The position numbers were made by a program, and so were the translations under genes. A stretch of 64,000 bases of DNA from Brachycybe producta (lineage: Eukaryota > Arthropoda > Diplopoda > Playtdesmida > Andrognathidae), in assembly GCA_036925085.1 (NCBI GenBank), contig JAUPFP010000006.1, positions 481,001 through 545,000 on the forward strand, in the 5' to 3' direction. A model generated the notes under the pieces. The model did no database searches. It was not told the origin of the DNA and saw only the letters and a list, made by a program, of their open reading frames with translations. The first letter of the stretch is position 1; each line of letters starts with the position of its first letter. Shown piece by piece: positions 1-11,997 of this stretch.

Positions 1-3000
1 AAACCTATTTCCGATCCTTTTCTTGCAAGCAATGCAATTAGTAAATTCCGTAATGATTATTTTATCGGCTTGAAACAGAAGTTTCTTTTGTTGAACCTGA
101 AGGTAGTCAGCATGATGCAGATTCATCATAATCTGCAAGTTACGCTTCGTTGTAGCTTTCGCCTGTACGACGTGATCCAAATAAGAACGAACATCCTTCA
201 ATGGTATTGAACTGGGAATGATGTCGAGAGCTTTTATCGGATCGATTTCTTTCGGATATTCTTTTAAAAGTTTAAGAACAGCTTGGATATCGGGTTCTAG
301 CGTCACCATCGGTTGTGTCGAAACTCCAACCAACGACGAATCGGAAGGAATAGCGTATAATTTCAGAAGCAACAGATAAACCTGTTAGAAATCCAGTTTA
401 AATGAATAAATTCAATAAATCCTTTTTTTTAATTTCTTACGTCTTTATTTCCGACACGGTTGCTGTCGTAATTTAACCTGCAGTATTCTTCCGCTTGATC
501 TCGATCTTTGAGTACGTGTGAATAGATGGCAAGAGCCTGTTCGTGGCGACCGATGCGGCCCATTAAAATAGCTCGTTCTTCAAAAAAATCTACGAAAAAA
601 AAAAGAAACAATAAAAATGACGCTTTTTGCGGAGAGGGACAAAACACTATTTGTTCCAAATATCCGACCATCGTAAGGAAAACGAATTATAATCTGTTCG
701 GGATTATAATGAACAGAAGTCTTCAGAAAATTGACTAGTTTCTCTCGTAAAGTATTAAACTCCTTTCTCTTCAGCAAAACACTCATTGTGGAATCTAATA
801 AAAAGAAAGTTAAAACAATATTAAAGTCAATTTCTCCAAATAATAAATCGTTTCGTTGTGAACCGTCTGTCTGATGAGAAGCGATTTCGGTATTCAATGT
901 TTGCAATTTCTCACGATACTGATAGATAAGTACATTGTGAAAATTAGAACATTCGTCTTTCCAAGTAAAGATTACGTGTTCCTAAGACACGGAATCGAAA
1001 AGTTAGAAATTTCGTATCAAACAAAAAACAAGTTTATTAAGTTTCAAACCAAATATGGAATGACGAGAGACTTTTCCGTTTTGAGCAAGAACGAAAGAAC
1101 CTGGTCGCGAGGAAGATCTTCAACTTCCGAAATATTTTCGGTGAAAATACGAAGACCATCTAAAGGATGAGCTTTCAGAACCCATCCGGAAAAATTGAAG
1201 ATCAATTCCAAGTTTTCTCGTCCTAATCCATATGAAAAAACAAAACATAAGCATATTGTTAATAAAAATAGGAACTTAAAATGTTATTAATAAGGTTCAA
1301 ACCCAGGTGTTGAAGGTACTGAATAGTCCTTTCATGTCCCTTGAGTGGCGAATCCGGTTTCTTTGCTTGTCTAAGAAGAAGATCCAAAGCCTTTTGATGT
1401 AGATTTTTACGCTGATACAAGATGATGAGTTCACTATATTTATGATGTTTCTTTAGAGCTCGTTCGCTCTCTTCGATATGGCAGTGGTTGTCCGGAAGTC
1501 TCAAAAGAGCAGCTACAAGAGCATCGTTCGTCTAAGTAGAAAAAAAAGTACATAAAAAGTCGCCGTATTTCCTCTCGATGTAGATTTCCAACCTGAAGAT
1601 AACATTTCAGTATAGTAGTGTCGATAATCTGTAACAATTGCCTTTTTGTATGTACAGTTGTGCTGCCCTCGACGATAGCCATCGATTGAACACCACGATT
1701 GACATCGTCGGACAAAGAATGCCTGGACTGAGCCAAATAATCGATCAGTGCAAGTAATCCGTTCTCTAATTCACATCCGGATAGTTCGGGAACAGGACAC
1801 GGATACTGAAACTGTTCGCGGTAAACTTGAGGTAGCAAATCAGGAAACAATCCGATGACATGTGCGGGATCTTTAAATGAAAAACAAAATTTTTATGAAA
1901 ATAAAAATTAAAAAAAAAAAGATGCAAATAGGCCTGAAAAAAAATGCAAAAATGTGCAATGGAAATTGTTAATTTTATGCAAATTTTAAGTATATAACAT
2001 ATAGCAAAAGTGAAATTAATTAATTGCTTGAAACAATAACTACAAAAAAATGTTAAATCAAAATTATCCCGTTTAAGAAAACCTTTTAAAGAAATTTAAA
2101 AAATTATGCAAATTTCCATAGAGTAGCTTTATGCATTTTAATTCTGGTTTAAAATGATTATTAATGCGCAAACATGGTACTTATATACAGTAATAGCATT
2201 GTGGTGTCCAAAAAAAATGTTTTGGAACTGTTGCCATTATGCATCTTATGCAAATTTTTAGTCATAGTTATAAAATTCCACCGTTAGCGTTTTATTCACA
2301 AACCTGTGTCGAGATCGGTAAAAATTTCTAGCGACTCTTTAAATTGAAATTTGCAGAATAGACTAAAAGCATAAAGATTCCTGATTTGTTGAATTCTCTG
2401 CTGTTTGTTGCCATCTTCGTTATCGTCTTCTTCCTTTAAAGAAACAAAAGAAAATTAGAAATTATAATTCAGAAATATTTCAGAACAAAAAAACATCCCG
2501 ATACTAACCGCCAACTTCAACGCTAACTCAAACTGATTATCCTGAAGCAGTTCCGGAATTTGCTGACTCACTGGTTCAGATATAAGGCACCAGATGTGAG
2601 ATCCCGAAGCCACAAAAAGACGTCCCCGTCCACTGGTCGTCAGTAATTTCGGTTTTTGTAACTCAATGTTTTGTATCAAACGTCGCGGTTCGATCGTTCT
2701 GATTTCAACACACTTCGAGAGAATGGAAACAAGATATGGTGGATCATGTTCTGTTATAAATAAACCCAATATTATGACGACTAAAATCTACAAATTAATG
2801 TCTAAATGTAACAGTACCCATACAAATCGGAAGTCCCGACCACGTAACTGGATATCTGTGAGTCGGACTACCGTCGACATCGATGAAAATCACAGATTCG
2901 TCGCGCCCTAAAGCGAACTTATCGTCGACTAGACGACTCACTCTCGGTTCGAGCAATTTTCCTGTTGGAAAAAGATCCTTTAGTTCGCCGTTTATCTGTA

Positions 3001-4586
3001 AGAAACAATTAAAATTATGGTGAACAATAGCAAAAACAAGAAAGAAAAAACACTTTCCCACCTTTAGTATACAGTATTCATCTCTGAATCCGATGCAGAG
3101 AGAATCAGCACACCACGCCATTACTCTAGGAGCATCGGGAACATTCAGATCTTCCTGAAAGAAAAAAACGTAAAAGTTTTAGACTAAGAAAACTACCGTA
3201 AACAAGGCTAACTTACAGAAAGATCGTGAAACATTCCTTTTTCCCAGTAATAAAGCTGCAAAATACATAAAAAAAAATACGAAAATCGTGACCTTAAGAT
3301 GATTTATGAACAGCTCATTTTCAAACTCTGATTATTCTGTCTTTCAGAAGGGCAAAATTAAGAAAAACTAGAAATTATTTATCGATTGCTTAAAGTTGCG
3401 TCATTGTCAATGTGATACAGTATAAAAAGCTTATTTTGAGAGATATCGACATTAAAATACTCTTAAGTGATTGAACAACCCTTCTAATTTGTAAAAAACT
3501 TTCAAGTTTCAATTTATTTTGGACCTGACAGACAGAATAATCGAAGTTTGAGAGACCCCTGCACTTTAAACCCACCGTAATCGACTAAAATGCAAAAAAA
3601 AAAAACTTACTTGCAACTTCTTACGAACTGCGACACATAGTCTCACAGTAACAAGAACGTCTCCCGTCGGCGTTTTCTGTTTCTATAACGAACAAAATTC
3701 AGATAAAATTCATTATAAGCAGTTATTTGTGATTGTAATAATAGAAAACCTAGTGGAAACGATCTCTTCATACTTGCACATCGGTTACGAAAAGCGTCGC
3801 TCCTTTGGTACGACTCAAAACGAATAATGGCGTGTTGAGTTCGCTCAAATCGTGGACGCTTATTATGTTATCTATGCAAAAAAAACAACGTTAAATTGTT
3901 CGAATATTTGCTCGTGTCAAGCTACTTACCGGATAAACTGATTACAATTCTCAAATCTGGAACGACACCTAACTACAACGACAACAAAACAACTTAAAAT
4001 ATTAGATTGTTTAAATTAAAAGTTTATTTTTCAGTACCTGTACAACTGGTTTCTTCGCAAAATTCTTATTAGATCGTATAAGATCGACTTTGCAACTCTT
4101 TTCGGCTAAAACGGATCATTGAATTAAAAAAATTAAAAGACTTAAAAAAAAATGCGACTAATTTTACAAAACTGACGAAATTAATGAATGGCCTATGTAT
4201 AACATTAAAATGTTTAATCAATTGACCCCAATATTTTCAGCAGTATCAACAATTACGTGAAATAAGTAAGCAATTATATATTATTCATACATTTCGTCAG
4301 TTTAAGCAAAGTTCATTTGTTTCCTTAGTTTCGACCCTTAAATACGCCAATTCTTACTCGTGTTCACTTGCGGAAAAACGCGATAAACTAAAACATGACC
4401 AGGTTTCGTTCCCACAAGTAGACAATCATCTGTTTCGAATATATATATACTGGTATTATTATTATTAGCAATAGACATGTGACATTAAGACGGAAGTGAG
4501 ACAAATATATTACCATAGGCGGCTATGGACTCAATCTGCAAAGGAAGTTTTTCGATGACAGGAGACGCTCTATAAGCAGTATGCAT
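1..4586 (-). CDS. VPS39: VPS39/Vam6, HOPS complex subunit (C-terminal end cut by window edge)
   Basis: VPS39 is the HOPS subunit that binds Rab7 and tethers late endosomes to lysosomes. Exons (minus strand): 4514-4586, 4358-4429, 4038-4105, 3930-3972, 3774-3871, 3611-3676, 3217-3255, 3062-3154, 2818-2995, 2509-2750, 2304-2433, 1593-1870, 1303-1531, 1050-1222, 864-981, 669-794, 441-589, 1-381. All have GT-AG borders and compatible phases, giving 852 codons. The start MHTAYRASPVIEKLPLQIES resembles human MHDAFEPVPILEKLPLQID. The N-terminal half is the citron-homology/beta-propeller region (MAWCADSLCIGF, ELKDLFPTGK, CVEIRTIEPR). The C-terminal half is the alpha-solenoid (DNHCHIEESE, KGHERTIQYLQHLG, ERAILMGRIGRHEQALAIY). 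The last exon reads into the zinc-binding C-x2-C (CIACKKRIGN), so about 20 residues lie outside the window. Exon 3217-3255 is a 39-nt microexon. Identity is very secure; single borders could be off by a few bases. Confidence 0.96.
1871..2303 (-). other. VPS39 intron 11
   Basis: This 433-bp intron is AT-rich with repeated 'atgcaaat'-like words near 1921-1985, 2105-2115 and 2240-2255. No coding homology was seen. It may hold an old transposon relic. Confidence 0.6.
3300..3580. repeat. Fam-1 palindromic MITE copy, in a VPS39 intron
   Basis: This is a partial copy of the commonest repeat in the window. Diagnostic words are 'tctgattattctgtctttcag', then 'aaaaagcttattttgagagatatc', then 'cccttctaatttg', then 'agacagaataatc'. 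The two halves are roughly reverse complements. Fam-1 ends look like TTAAGGTGGTTTTAAAGTG and its mirror image. It sits wholly in the intron between VPS39 exons 3217-3255 and 3611-3676. Confidence 0.8.
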
Positions 4587-4786
4587 GCTTCCAACGCGCT
4601 TTACGATACGAAATTACAAATTATTCAAGAAAAACTACATGTCTTTCGAAGAAAATGATCAAACACGTCGGAAATGAACAACAATAAATGTACGAAGTCT
4701 CCCATTACAATGAAATCTACGGAAATGAACAACAAAAGTACAAAGATTAAAAGACAGATGGCGCAATAGTATTAACATATACATGT

Positions 4787-4974
4787 AATTAGAAAACGGG
4801 ATAAACAGAAGTTGGTTCCGCCCTTTTTATGACCAATGGCACCATCTAATTGGTGTGGTTCAACGTTGAAAAGGGCGCAGCATGTGACGTCAGACTACAT
4901 AACTAACCAATTAGAAGTTGTGTTCGTCATAAAAAGGGCGGAGCCAACTTTTGTTTATCTCGTATTCTAATTTA
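4787..4974. mobile_element. Fam-2 MITE (AATTAGAAAACGGGAT ends), decayed termini
   Basis: Palindromic element of about 190 bp lying 200 bp upstream of the VPS39 start codon. Order: AATTAGAAAACGGGATAAAC, a GGCGGAGC-type GC box, CTTTTTATGAC, TCTAATTGG, then GTGACGTCAGACTACATAA and the mirror-image half. The outer ACAGGC is lost. It carries two GC boxes and a CRE palindrome (TGACGTCA) close to the likely VPS39 promoter. Confidence 0.8.
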
Positions 4975-7900
4975 ACTGTTCTGTTAGACAGCAGCTTCAG
5001 AATTTCTTTGGCTCCATCCTTTTATGAGCATCAGAGGATCAGACCAAATGTGAACCAATTAGAAATAAAAAGGGCGGGGCATGTGACATTAGACTTAGTA
5101 ACAAACAACAAAATAATTCTAACAATAATTTTATTTAAGTTTGTTTTAAAAACTTAAATACATTAAACGTTACAAACTTATAAGACATGACTGAGGCTTG
5201 AACCAGAGAACTCCAGCTCAGAAAGCAGTGGTGCTAACATTGCAGCCAAACAGACATCTGTAACAAGACAACTAATAAATTATACTTAGGAATTTTTTAA
5301 CAATATATCCAAACTATAAAAATTTACAATAAAAAAACCAGCCAAAGTAGATGGAGCCACCGTCTCCATTAAAATTTTTTTGCCAAAAAGCAAAAACTTT
5401 TTTTTGAGGTATAGGATTTTTAACATAGAACTTTTTTAATTAATGTTTGAAATGTTTGAAGACAGGGGCGCTATAAGCAACTCTTACATAGAGTCCATGT
5501 ATAAAGTGTTAGGTTAGGTTTGGTTAGAGGGTTAGTGTTGGGTTACAACCAATTAGAAATTGATGATGCTCATAAAAGGGTGGAGCCAAAAAAATTCTGA
5601 ATCTGTCTACAGATGCCTGTTAGGCATTTGGAGACAGCGGAAGAAGGTAATTTGCACTGCCCTTTTATAAGCATAAGACCAAATATTAACTAATTAGAAA
5701 TTGCCATCTCACATAAAAGGGCAGGGCATGTGACATCATTTTAACAATAAATAAATTTATGTTTACTTTAACAATTTTAAAATATTAAAATGTCAAAGAG
5801 ACACTGCTGAGATTTGAACCCACAGACACAAATTCACAAGCCAGAGACACTACCAATATAGCAATACTGACAACTTATAATTTAATAAATTATACTAAGG
5901 ATTTGTTAAAGAATATATCAAACAAATCTATAAAATAAATTTAAAAAAAAATCAGCCAAAGTAGATGGAGCCACGGTCTCCATTAAAAATTTTTTTGCCA
6001 AAAAGCAAAACCTTTTTTTGAAGGTATAGGATTTTTAACATAGAACTTTTTTAATTAATGTTTGAAATGTTTGAAGACAGGGGCGCTATAATCAACTCTT
6101 ACATAGAGTCCATGTATAAAGTGTTAGGTTAGGTTAGGTTAGTGGGTTAGTGTTGGGTTAGGTTACAACCAATTAGAAATTGCCATCACACATAAAAGGG
6201 CGGGGCATGTGACATCATTTTAGCAATAAATATATTTATGTTTATTTTAACAATTTTAAAATATTAAAATGTCAAAGAGACATCACTGAGATTTGAACCA
6301 ATGGACACAAGTTGACAAGCCAGATACACTACCAATACAGCTATACTGACAACTGGTGATTTAATCAATTATACTAAGGATTTGTTAAAGAATATATCAA
6401 ACAAATCTATAAAATAAATTTAAAAAAAAATCAGCCAAAGTAGATGGAGCCACGGTCTCCATTAAAAATTTTTTTGCCAAAAAGCAAAACCTTTTTTTGA
6501 AGGTATAGGATTTTTAACATAGAACTTTTTAAATTAATGTTTGAAATGTTTGAAGACAGGGGCGCTATAATCAACTCTTACATAGAGTCCATGTATAAAG
6601 TGTTAGGTTAGGTTAGGTTAGTGGGTTAGTGTTGGGTTAGGTTACAACCAATTAGAAATTGCCATCACACATAAAAGGGCGGGGCATGTGACATCATTTT
6701 AGCAATAAATATATTTATGCTTATTTTAACAATTTTAAAATATTAAAATGTCAAAGAGACATCACTGAGATTTGAACCAATGGACACAAGTTGACAAGCC
6801 AGATACACTACCAATACAGCTATACTGACAACTGGTGATTTAATCAATTATACTAAGGATTTGTTAAAGAATATATCAAACAAATCTATAAAATAAATTT
6901 AAAAAAAAATCAGCCAAAGTAGATGGAGCCACGGTCTCCATTAAAAATTTTTTTGCCAAAAAGCAAAACCTTTTTTTGAAGGTATAGGATTTTTAACATA
7001 GAACTTTTTTAATTAATGTTTGAAATGTTTGAAGACAGGGGCGCTATAATCAACTCTTACATAGAGTCCATGTATAAAGTGTTAGGTTAGGTTAGGTTAG
7101 TGGGTTAGTGTTGGGTTAGGTTACAACCAATTAGAAATTGCCATCACACATAAAAGGGCGGGGCATGTGACATCATTTTAGCAATAAATATATTTATGTT
7201 TATTTTAACAATTTTAAAATATTAAAATGTCAAAGAGACATCACTGAGATTTGAACCAATGGACACAAGTTGACAAGCCAGATACACTACCAATACAGCT
7301 ATACTGACAACTGGTGATTTAATCAATTATACTAAGGATTTGTTAAAGAATATATCAAACAAATCTATAAAATAAATTTAAAAAAAAATCAGCCAAAGTA
7401 GATGGAGCCACGGTCTCCATTAAAAATTTTTTTGCCAAAAAGCAAAACCTTTTTTTGAAGGTATAGGATTTTTAACATAGAACTTTTTTAATTAATGTTT
7501 GAAATGTTTGAAGACAGGGGTGCTATAATCAACTCTTACATAGAGTCCATGTATAAAGTGTTAGGTTAGGTTAGGTTAGTGGGTTAGTGTTGGGTTAGGT
7601 TACAACCAATTAGAAATTGCCATCACACATAAAAGGGCGGGGCATGTGACATCATTTTAGCAATAAATATATTTATGTTTATTTTAACAATTTTAAAATA
7701 TTAAAATGTCAAAGAGACATCACTGAGATTTGAACCAATGGACACAAGTTGACAAGCCAGATACACTACCAATACAGCTATACTGACAACTGGTGATTTA
7801 ATCAATTATACTAAGGATTTGTTAAAGAATATATCAAACAAATCTATAAAATAAATTTTAAAAAAAATCAGCCAAAGTAGATGGAGCCACCGTCTCCATT

Positions 7901-10900
7901 AAAAAATTTTTGCCACAAAGCAAAAACTTTTTTTGAAGGTATAGGATTTTTAACATAGAACTTTTTTAATTAATGTTTGAAATGTTTGAAGACAGGGGCG
8001 CTATAATCAACTCTTACATAGAGTCCATGTATAAAGTGTTAGGTTAGGTTAGGTTAGTGGGTTAGTGTTGGGTTAGGTTACAACCAATTAGAAATTGCCA
8101 TCACACATAAAAGGGCGGGGCATGTGACATCATTTTAGCAATAAATATATTTATGTTTATTTTAACAATTTTAAAATATTAAAATGTCAAAGAGACATCA
8201 CTGAGATTTGAACCAATGGACACAAGTTGACAAGCCAGATACACTACCAATACAGCTATACTGACAACTGGTGATTTAATCAATTATACTAAGGATTTGT
8301 TAAAGAATATATCAAACAAATCTATAAAATAAATTTAAAAAAAAATCAGCCAAAGTAGATGGAGCCACCGTCTCCATTAAAAAATTTTTGCCAAAAAGCA
8401 AAAACTTTTTTTGAAGGTATAGGATTTTTAACATAGAACTTTTTTAATTAATGTTTGAAATGTTTGAAGACAGGGGCGCAATAATCAACTTTTACATAGA
8501 GTCCAAGTATAAAGTGTTAGGTTAGGTTTGGTTAGTGGGTTAGTGTTGGGTTACAACCAATTAGAAATTGATGATGCTCATAAAAGGGTGGAGCCAAAAA
8601 AATTCTGAATCTGTCTACAGATGCCTGTCAGGCATTTGGAGACAGCAGAAGAAGGTCGTTTGCCCTGCCCTTTTATAAGCATCAGACCAAATATTAACCA
8701 ATTAGAAATTGCCATCACACATAAAAGGGCGGGGCATGTGACATCATTTTAACAATAAATATATTTATGTATATTTTAACAATTTTAAAATATTAGAATG
8801 TCAAAGAGACACTGCAGAGACTTGAACCAATGGACACAAATTCACAAGCCAGAGACACTACCAATACAGCCAGACTGAACATTGACTAACTAACAGTACT
8901 ATGGATTTGTTAAAGAATATATCAAACAAATCTATAAAATAAATTTAAAAAAAAAATCAGCCAAAGTAGATGGAGCCACCGTCTCCATTAAAAAATTTTT
9001 GCCAAAAAGCAAAACCTTTTTTTGAAGATATAGGATTTTTAACATAGAACTTTTTTAATTAATGTTTGAAATGTTTGAAGACAGGGGCGCAATAATCAAC
9101 TTTTACATATAGTCCAAGTATAAAGTGTTAGGTTAGGTTTGGTTAGTGGGTTAGTGTTGGGTTACAACCAATTAAAAATTGATGATGCTCATAAAAGGGT
9201 GGAGCCAAAAAAATTCTGAATCTGTCTACAGATGCCTGTTTGGCGTTTGGAAACAGCTGAAGAAGGTCGTTTGCCGACAGCTGAAGAAGGTCATTTGCCC
9301 TGCCCTTTTATAAGCATCAGACCAAATATTAACCAATTAGAAATTGCTATCTCACATAAAAGGGCGGGGCATGTGACATCATTTTAACAATAAATATATT
9401 TGTTTATTTTAACAATTTTAAAATATTAAAATGTCAAAAAGACACCACTGAGATTTGAACCCATATGGACACAAGTTCACAAGCCAGAGACACTACCAAT
9501 ACAGCCAGACTGACAATTGACTAACTAACAGTACTATGGATTTGTTAAAGAATATATCAAACAAATCTATAAAATAAATTTAAAAAAAAAATCAGCCAAA
9601 GTAGATGGAGCCACCGTCTCCATTAAAAAATTTTTGCCAAAAAGAAAAAACTTTTTTTGAAGGTATTGGATTTTTAACATAGAACTTTTTTAATTAATGT
9701 TTGAAATGTTTGAAGACAGGGGCGCAATAATCAACTTTTACATATAGTCCAAGTATAAAGTGTTAGGTTAGGTTTGGTTAGTGGTTTAGTGTTGGGTTAC
9801 AACCAATTAGAAATTGATGACGATCATTAAAGGGTGGAGCCAAAAAAATTCTGAATCTGTCTACAGATGCCTGTTAGGCGTTTGGAGACAGCGGAAGAAG
9901 GTAATTTGCACTGCCCTTTTATAAGCATCAGACCAAATATTAACCAAATAGAAATTGCCATCGCACATAAAAGGGCGGGGCATGTGACATCATTTTAACA
10001 ATAAATATATTTATGTTTATTTTAACAATTTTAAAATATTAAAACATCAAACAGACACTGCTGAGATTTGAACCCATGGACACAAGTTCACAAGTCAGAG
10101 ACACTACCAACATAGCTACACTGACAACTGTTAAACTAATAAATTATACTAAGGATTTGTTAAAGAATATATCAATCAAATCTATAAAATAAATTAAAAA
10201 AAAAATCAGCCAAAGTAGATGGAGCCACGGTCTCCATTAAAAAAATTTTGCCAAAAAGCAAAACCTTTTTTTGAAGGTATAGGATTTTTAACATAGAACT
10301 TTTTTAATTAATGTTTGAAATGTTTGAAGACAGGGGCGCAATAATCAACTTTTATATATAGTCCAAGTATAAAGTGTTAGGTTAGGTTTGGTTAGTGGGT
10401 TAGTGTTGGGTTACAACCAATTAGAAATTGATGATGCTCATAAAAGGGTGGAGCCAAAAAAATTCTGAATCTGTTTACAGATGCCTGTCAGGCATTTGGA
10501 GACAGCAGAAGAAGGTCATTCGCCCTGCCCTTTTATAAGCATCAGACCAAATATTAACCAATTAGAAATTGCCATCACACATAAAAGGGCGGGGCATGTG
10601 ACATCATTTTAACAATAAATATATTTATGTATATTTTAACAATTTTAAAATATTAGAATGTCAAAGAGACACTGCAGAGATTTGAACCCATGGACACAAA
10701 TTCACAAGCAAGAGACACTACCAATACAGCCAGACTGACAATTGACTAACTAACAGTACTATGGATTTGTTAAAGAATATATCAAACAAATCTATAAAAT
10801 AAATTTAAAAAAAAAGCAGCCAAAGTAGATGGAGCCACCGTCTCCATTAAAAAAATTTTGTCAAAAAGCAAAAACTTTTTTTGAAGGTATAAGATTTTTA

Positions 10901-11025
10901 ACATAGAACTTTTTTAATTAATGTTTGAAATGTTTGAAGACAGGGGCGCTATAATCAACTTTTACATAGAGTCCATGTATAAAGTGTTAGGTTAGGTTAG
11001 TGGGTTAGTGTTGGGTTACGTTAGA
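4975..11025. repeat. Tandem array of 479-bp and about 610-bp units
   Basis: The landmark AGCCAAAGTAGATGGAGCCA starts at about 5340, 5954, 6433, 6912, 7391, 7871, 8350, 8958, 9596, 10209 and 10819. Spacings are therefore about 614, 479, 479, 479, 480, 479, 608, 638, 613 and 610 bp. The 479-bp units are nearly identical to one another. The longer flanking units carry an extra stretch of about 130 bp (GATGATGCTCATAAAAGGG ... GCATCAGACCAAATATTAAC) and are more diverged. Each unit has a TTAGG-like run, a GGGCGGGGCATGTGAC box and a minus-strand tRNA-like segment. The first 400 bp or so (about 4975-5340) is a diverged unit. No long ORF runs through it. Confidence 0.93.
6283..6350 (-). repeat. tRNA-like segment of the tandem unit (representative)
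   Basis: Read on the minus strand it has TAGCTGTATTGGTAGTG, close to the usual D-arm TAGCTCAGTTGGTAGAG. Downstream is GGTTCAAATCTC, which fits the B-box consensus GWTCRANNC. The spacing is right for a pol III type 2 promoter. The layout around CTTGTGTCCATTGGTTC recalls tRNA-Lys. The same segment recurs once per unit through the array. It is a tRNA-derived relic, not a functional tRNA, because the acceptor stem does not pair. Confidence 0.6.
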
Positions 11026-11212
11026 TTCTTCTCTCTACCAACTTTGACTTAAGACCTCAAACAGTTTGAAAAGGCCTCGAGAGGGTCTAAAAAGCCCATA
11101 TAATTGGGAAAATGTAAAATTCAAAAAAAAAAATGAGAATCTGTTACCACTTAGTCTATATCCATAGATATTACTCACTAGTCATAGGTATAAAAAAAAC
11201 TAAGATTGGGAC

Positions 11213-11406
11213 ACGGGCATCTGTAGACAGCTTTAGATTTTATTTTGACTCTGCCTTTTTATGAGCATCATCAATTTCTAATTGGTTTGTTACTACGTAT
11301 AATGTCACATGCCCTGCCCTTTTTGTTTTTAATTGATTGATATTTGGACTGACGCTCATAAAAGGGCAGAGCCAAACAAATTCTGAAGCTGTCTACAGAT
11401 GCCTGT
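11213..11406. mobile_element. Fam-3 MITE (ACAGGCATCTGTAGACAG ends), intact
   Basis: Terminal inverted repeats run from ACGGGCATCTGTAGACAGC to GCTGTCTACAGATGCCTGT. The inner core is shared with Fam-2: TCTAATTGG, ATGTCACATGCCCTGCCC and CTCATAAAAGGGCAGAGCC. It is flanked by a perfect 9-bp direct repeat, GATTGGGAC, at 11204-11212 and 11407-11415, which is a clear target-site duplication. Confidence 0.9.
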
Positions 11407-11533
11407 GATTGGGACACCTTATACCAAAATTGAATATTTCATATAGCAACTGTTTAATAACATAACCAATAGATGGCGCCTGCATCTCCGTTAAAAAAAA
11501 TTTGCTAAACTGACAGGCCTCTGTAGACACCGG

Positions 11534-11732
11534 GAATTAGAAAACGAGATAACCAGAAGTTGGCTCCGCCCTTTTTATGACGAACGGCAACTTCTAATTG
11601 GTGTGTTATGTGGTTCGACGTTGAAAAGGGCGGAGCATTGACGCCAGACTACATAACCAACCAATTAGAAGTTGCATTCGTCATAAAAAGGGCGGAGCCA
11701 ACATCTGTGTATCCCGTTTTCTAATTGCCAGT
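11534..11732. mobile_element. Fam-2 MITE, decayed termini
   Basis: The element reads GAATTAGAAAACGAGATAAC to GTATCCCGTTTTCTAATTGC. Both GC-box halves and a CRE-like GACGCCAGACTACATAACC centre are present. It lies about 265 bp upstream of the ATP6V1D start codon, so its GC boxes may sit in that promoter region. Confidence 0.85.
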
Positions 11733-11997
11733 CTTTCACACTGATGCTCCAAATGGGACATTTGATCAATGTTTGTGCACAATATTATTGAACGTGCGCG
11801 CAATATTATTGAACGTAAATTATTGTGCGACATGTCCCAAACAGGCTTCCATAAATAATGTGCAGTTGATTTGAACTACTGATTAATAATCGATAAATAT
11901 ATCGATATAAATACTGGTATCGTTTTTTCTTTCGTGTGAAATTTCACAGGTCATTTCGGTCCATTTCATTTTTTTTCAAAGTAGAAATTCAACGAAA

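Noticed and set aside
5510-5545. True telomere at this position
   Set aside because: The TTAGG-like run is only about 40 bp per unit, is imperfect, and unique genes lie on both sides.
4975-11025. CRISPR-like array
   Set aside because: The 479-610-bp repeats abut without unique spacers, and the genome is animal.
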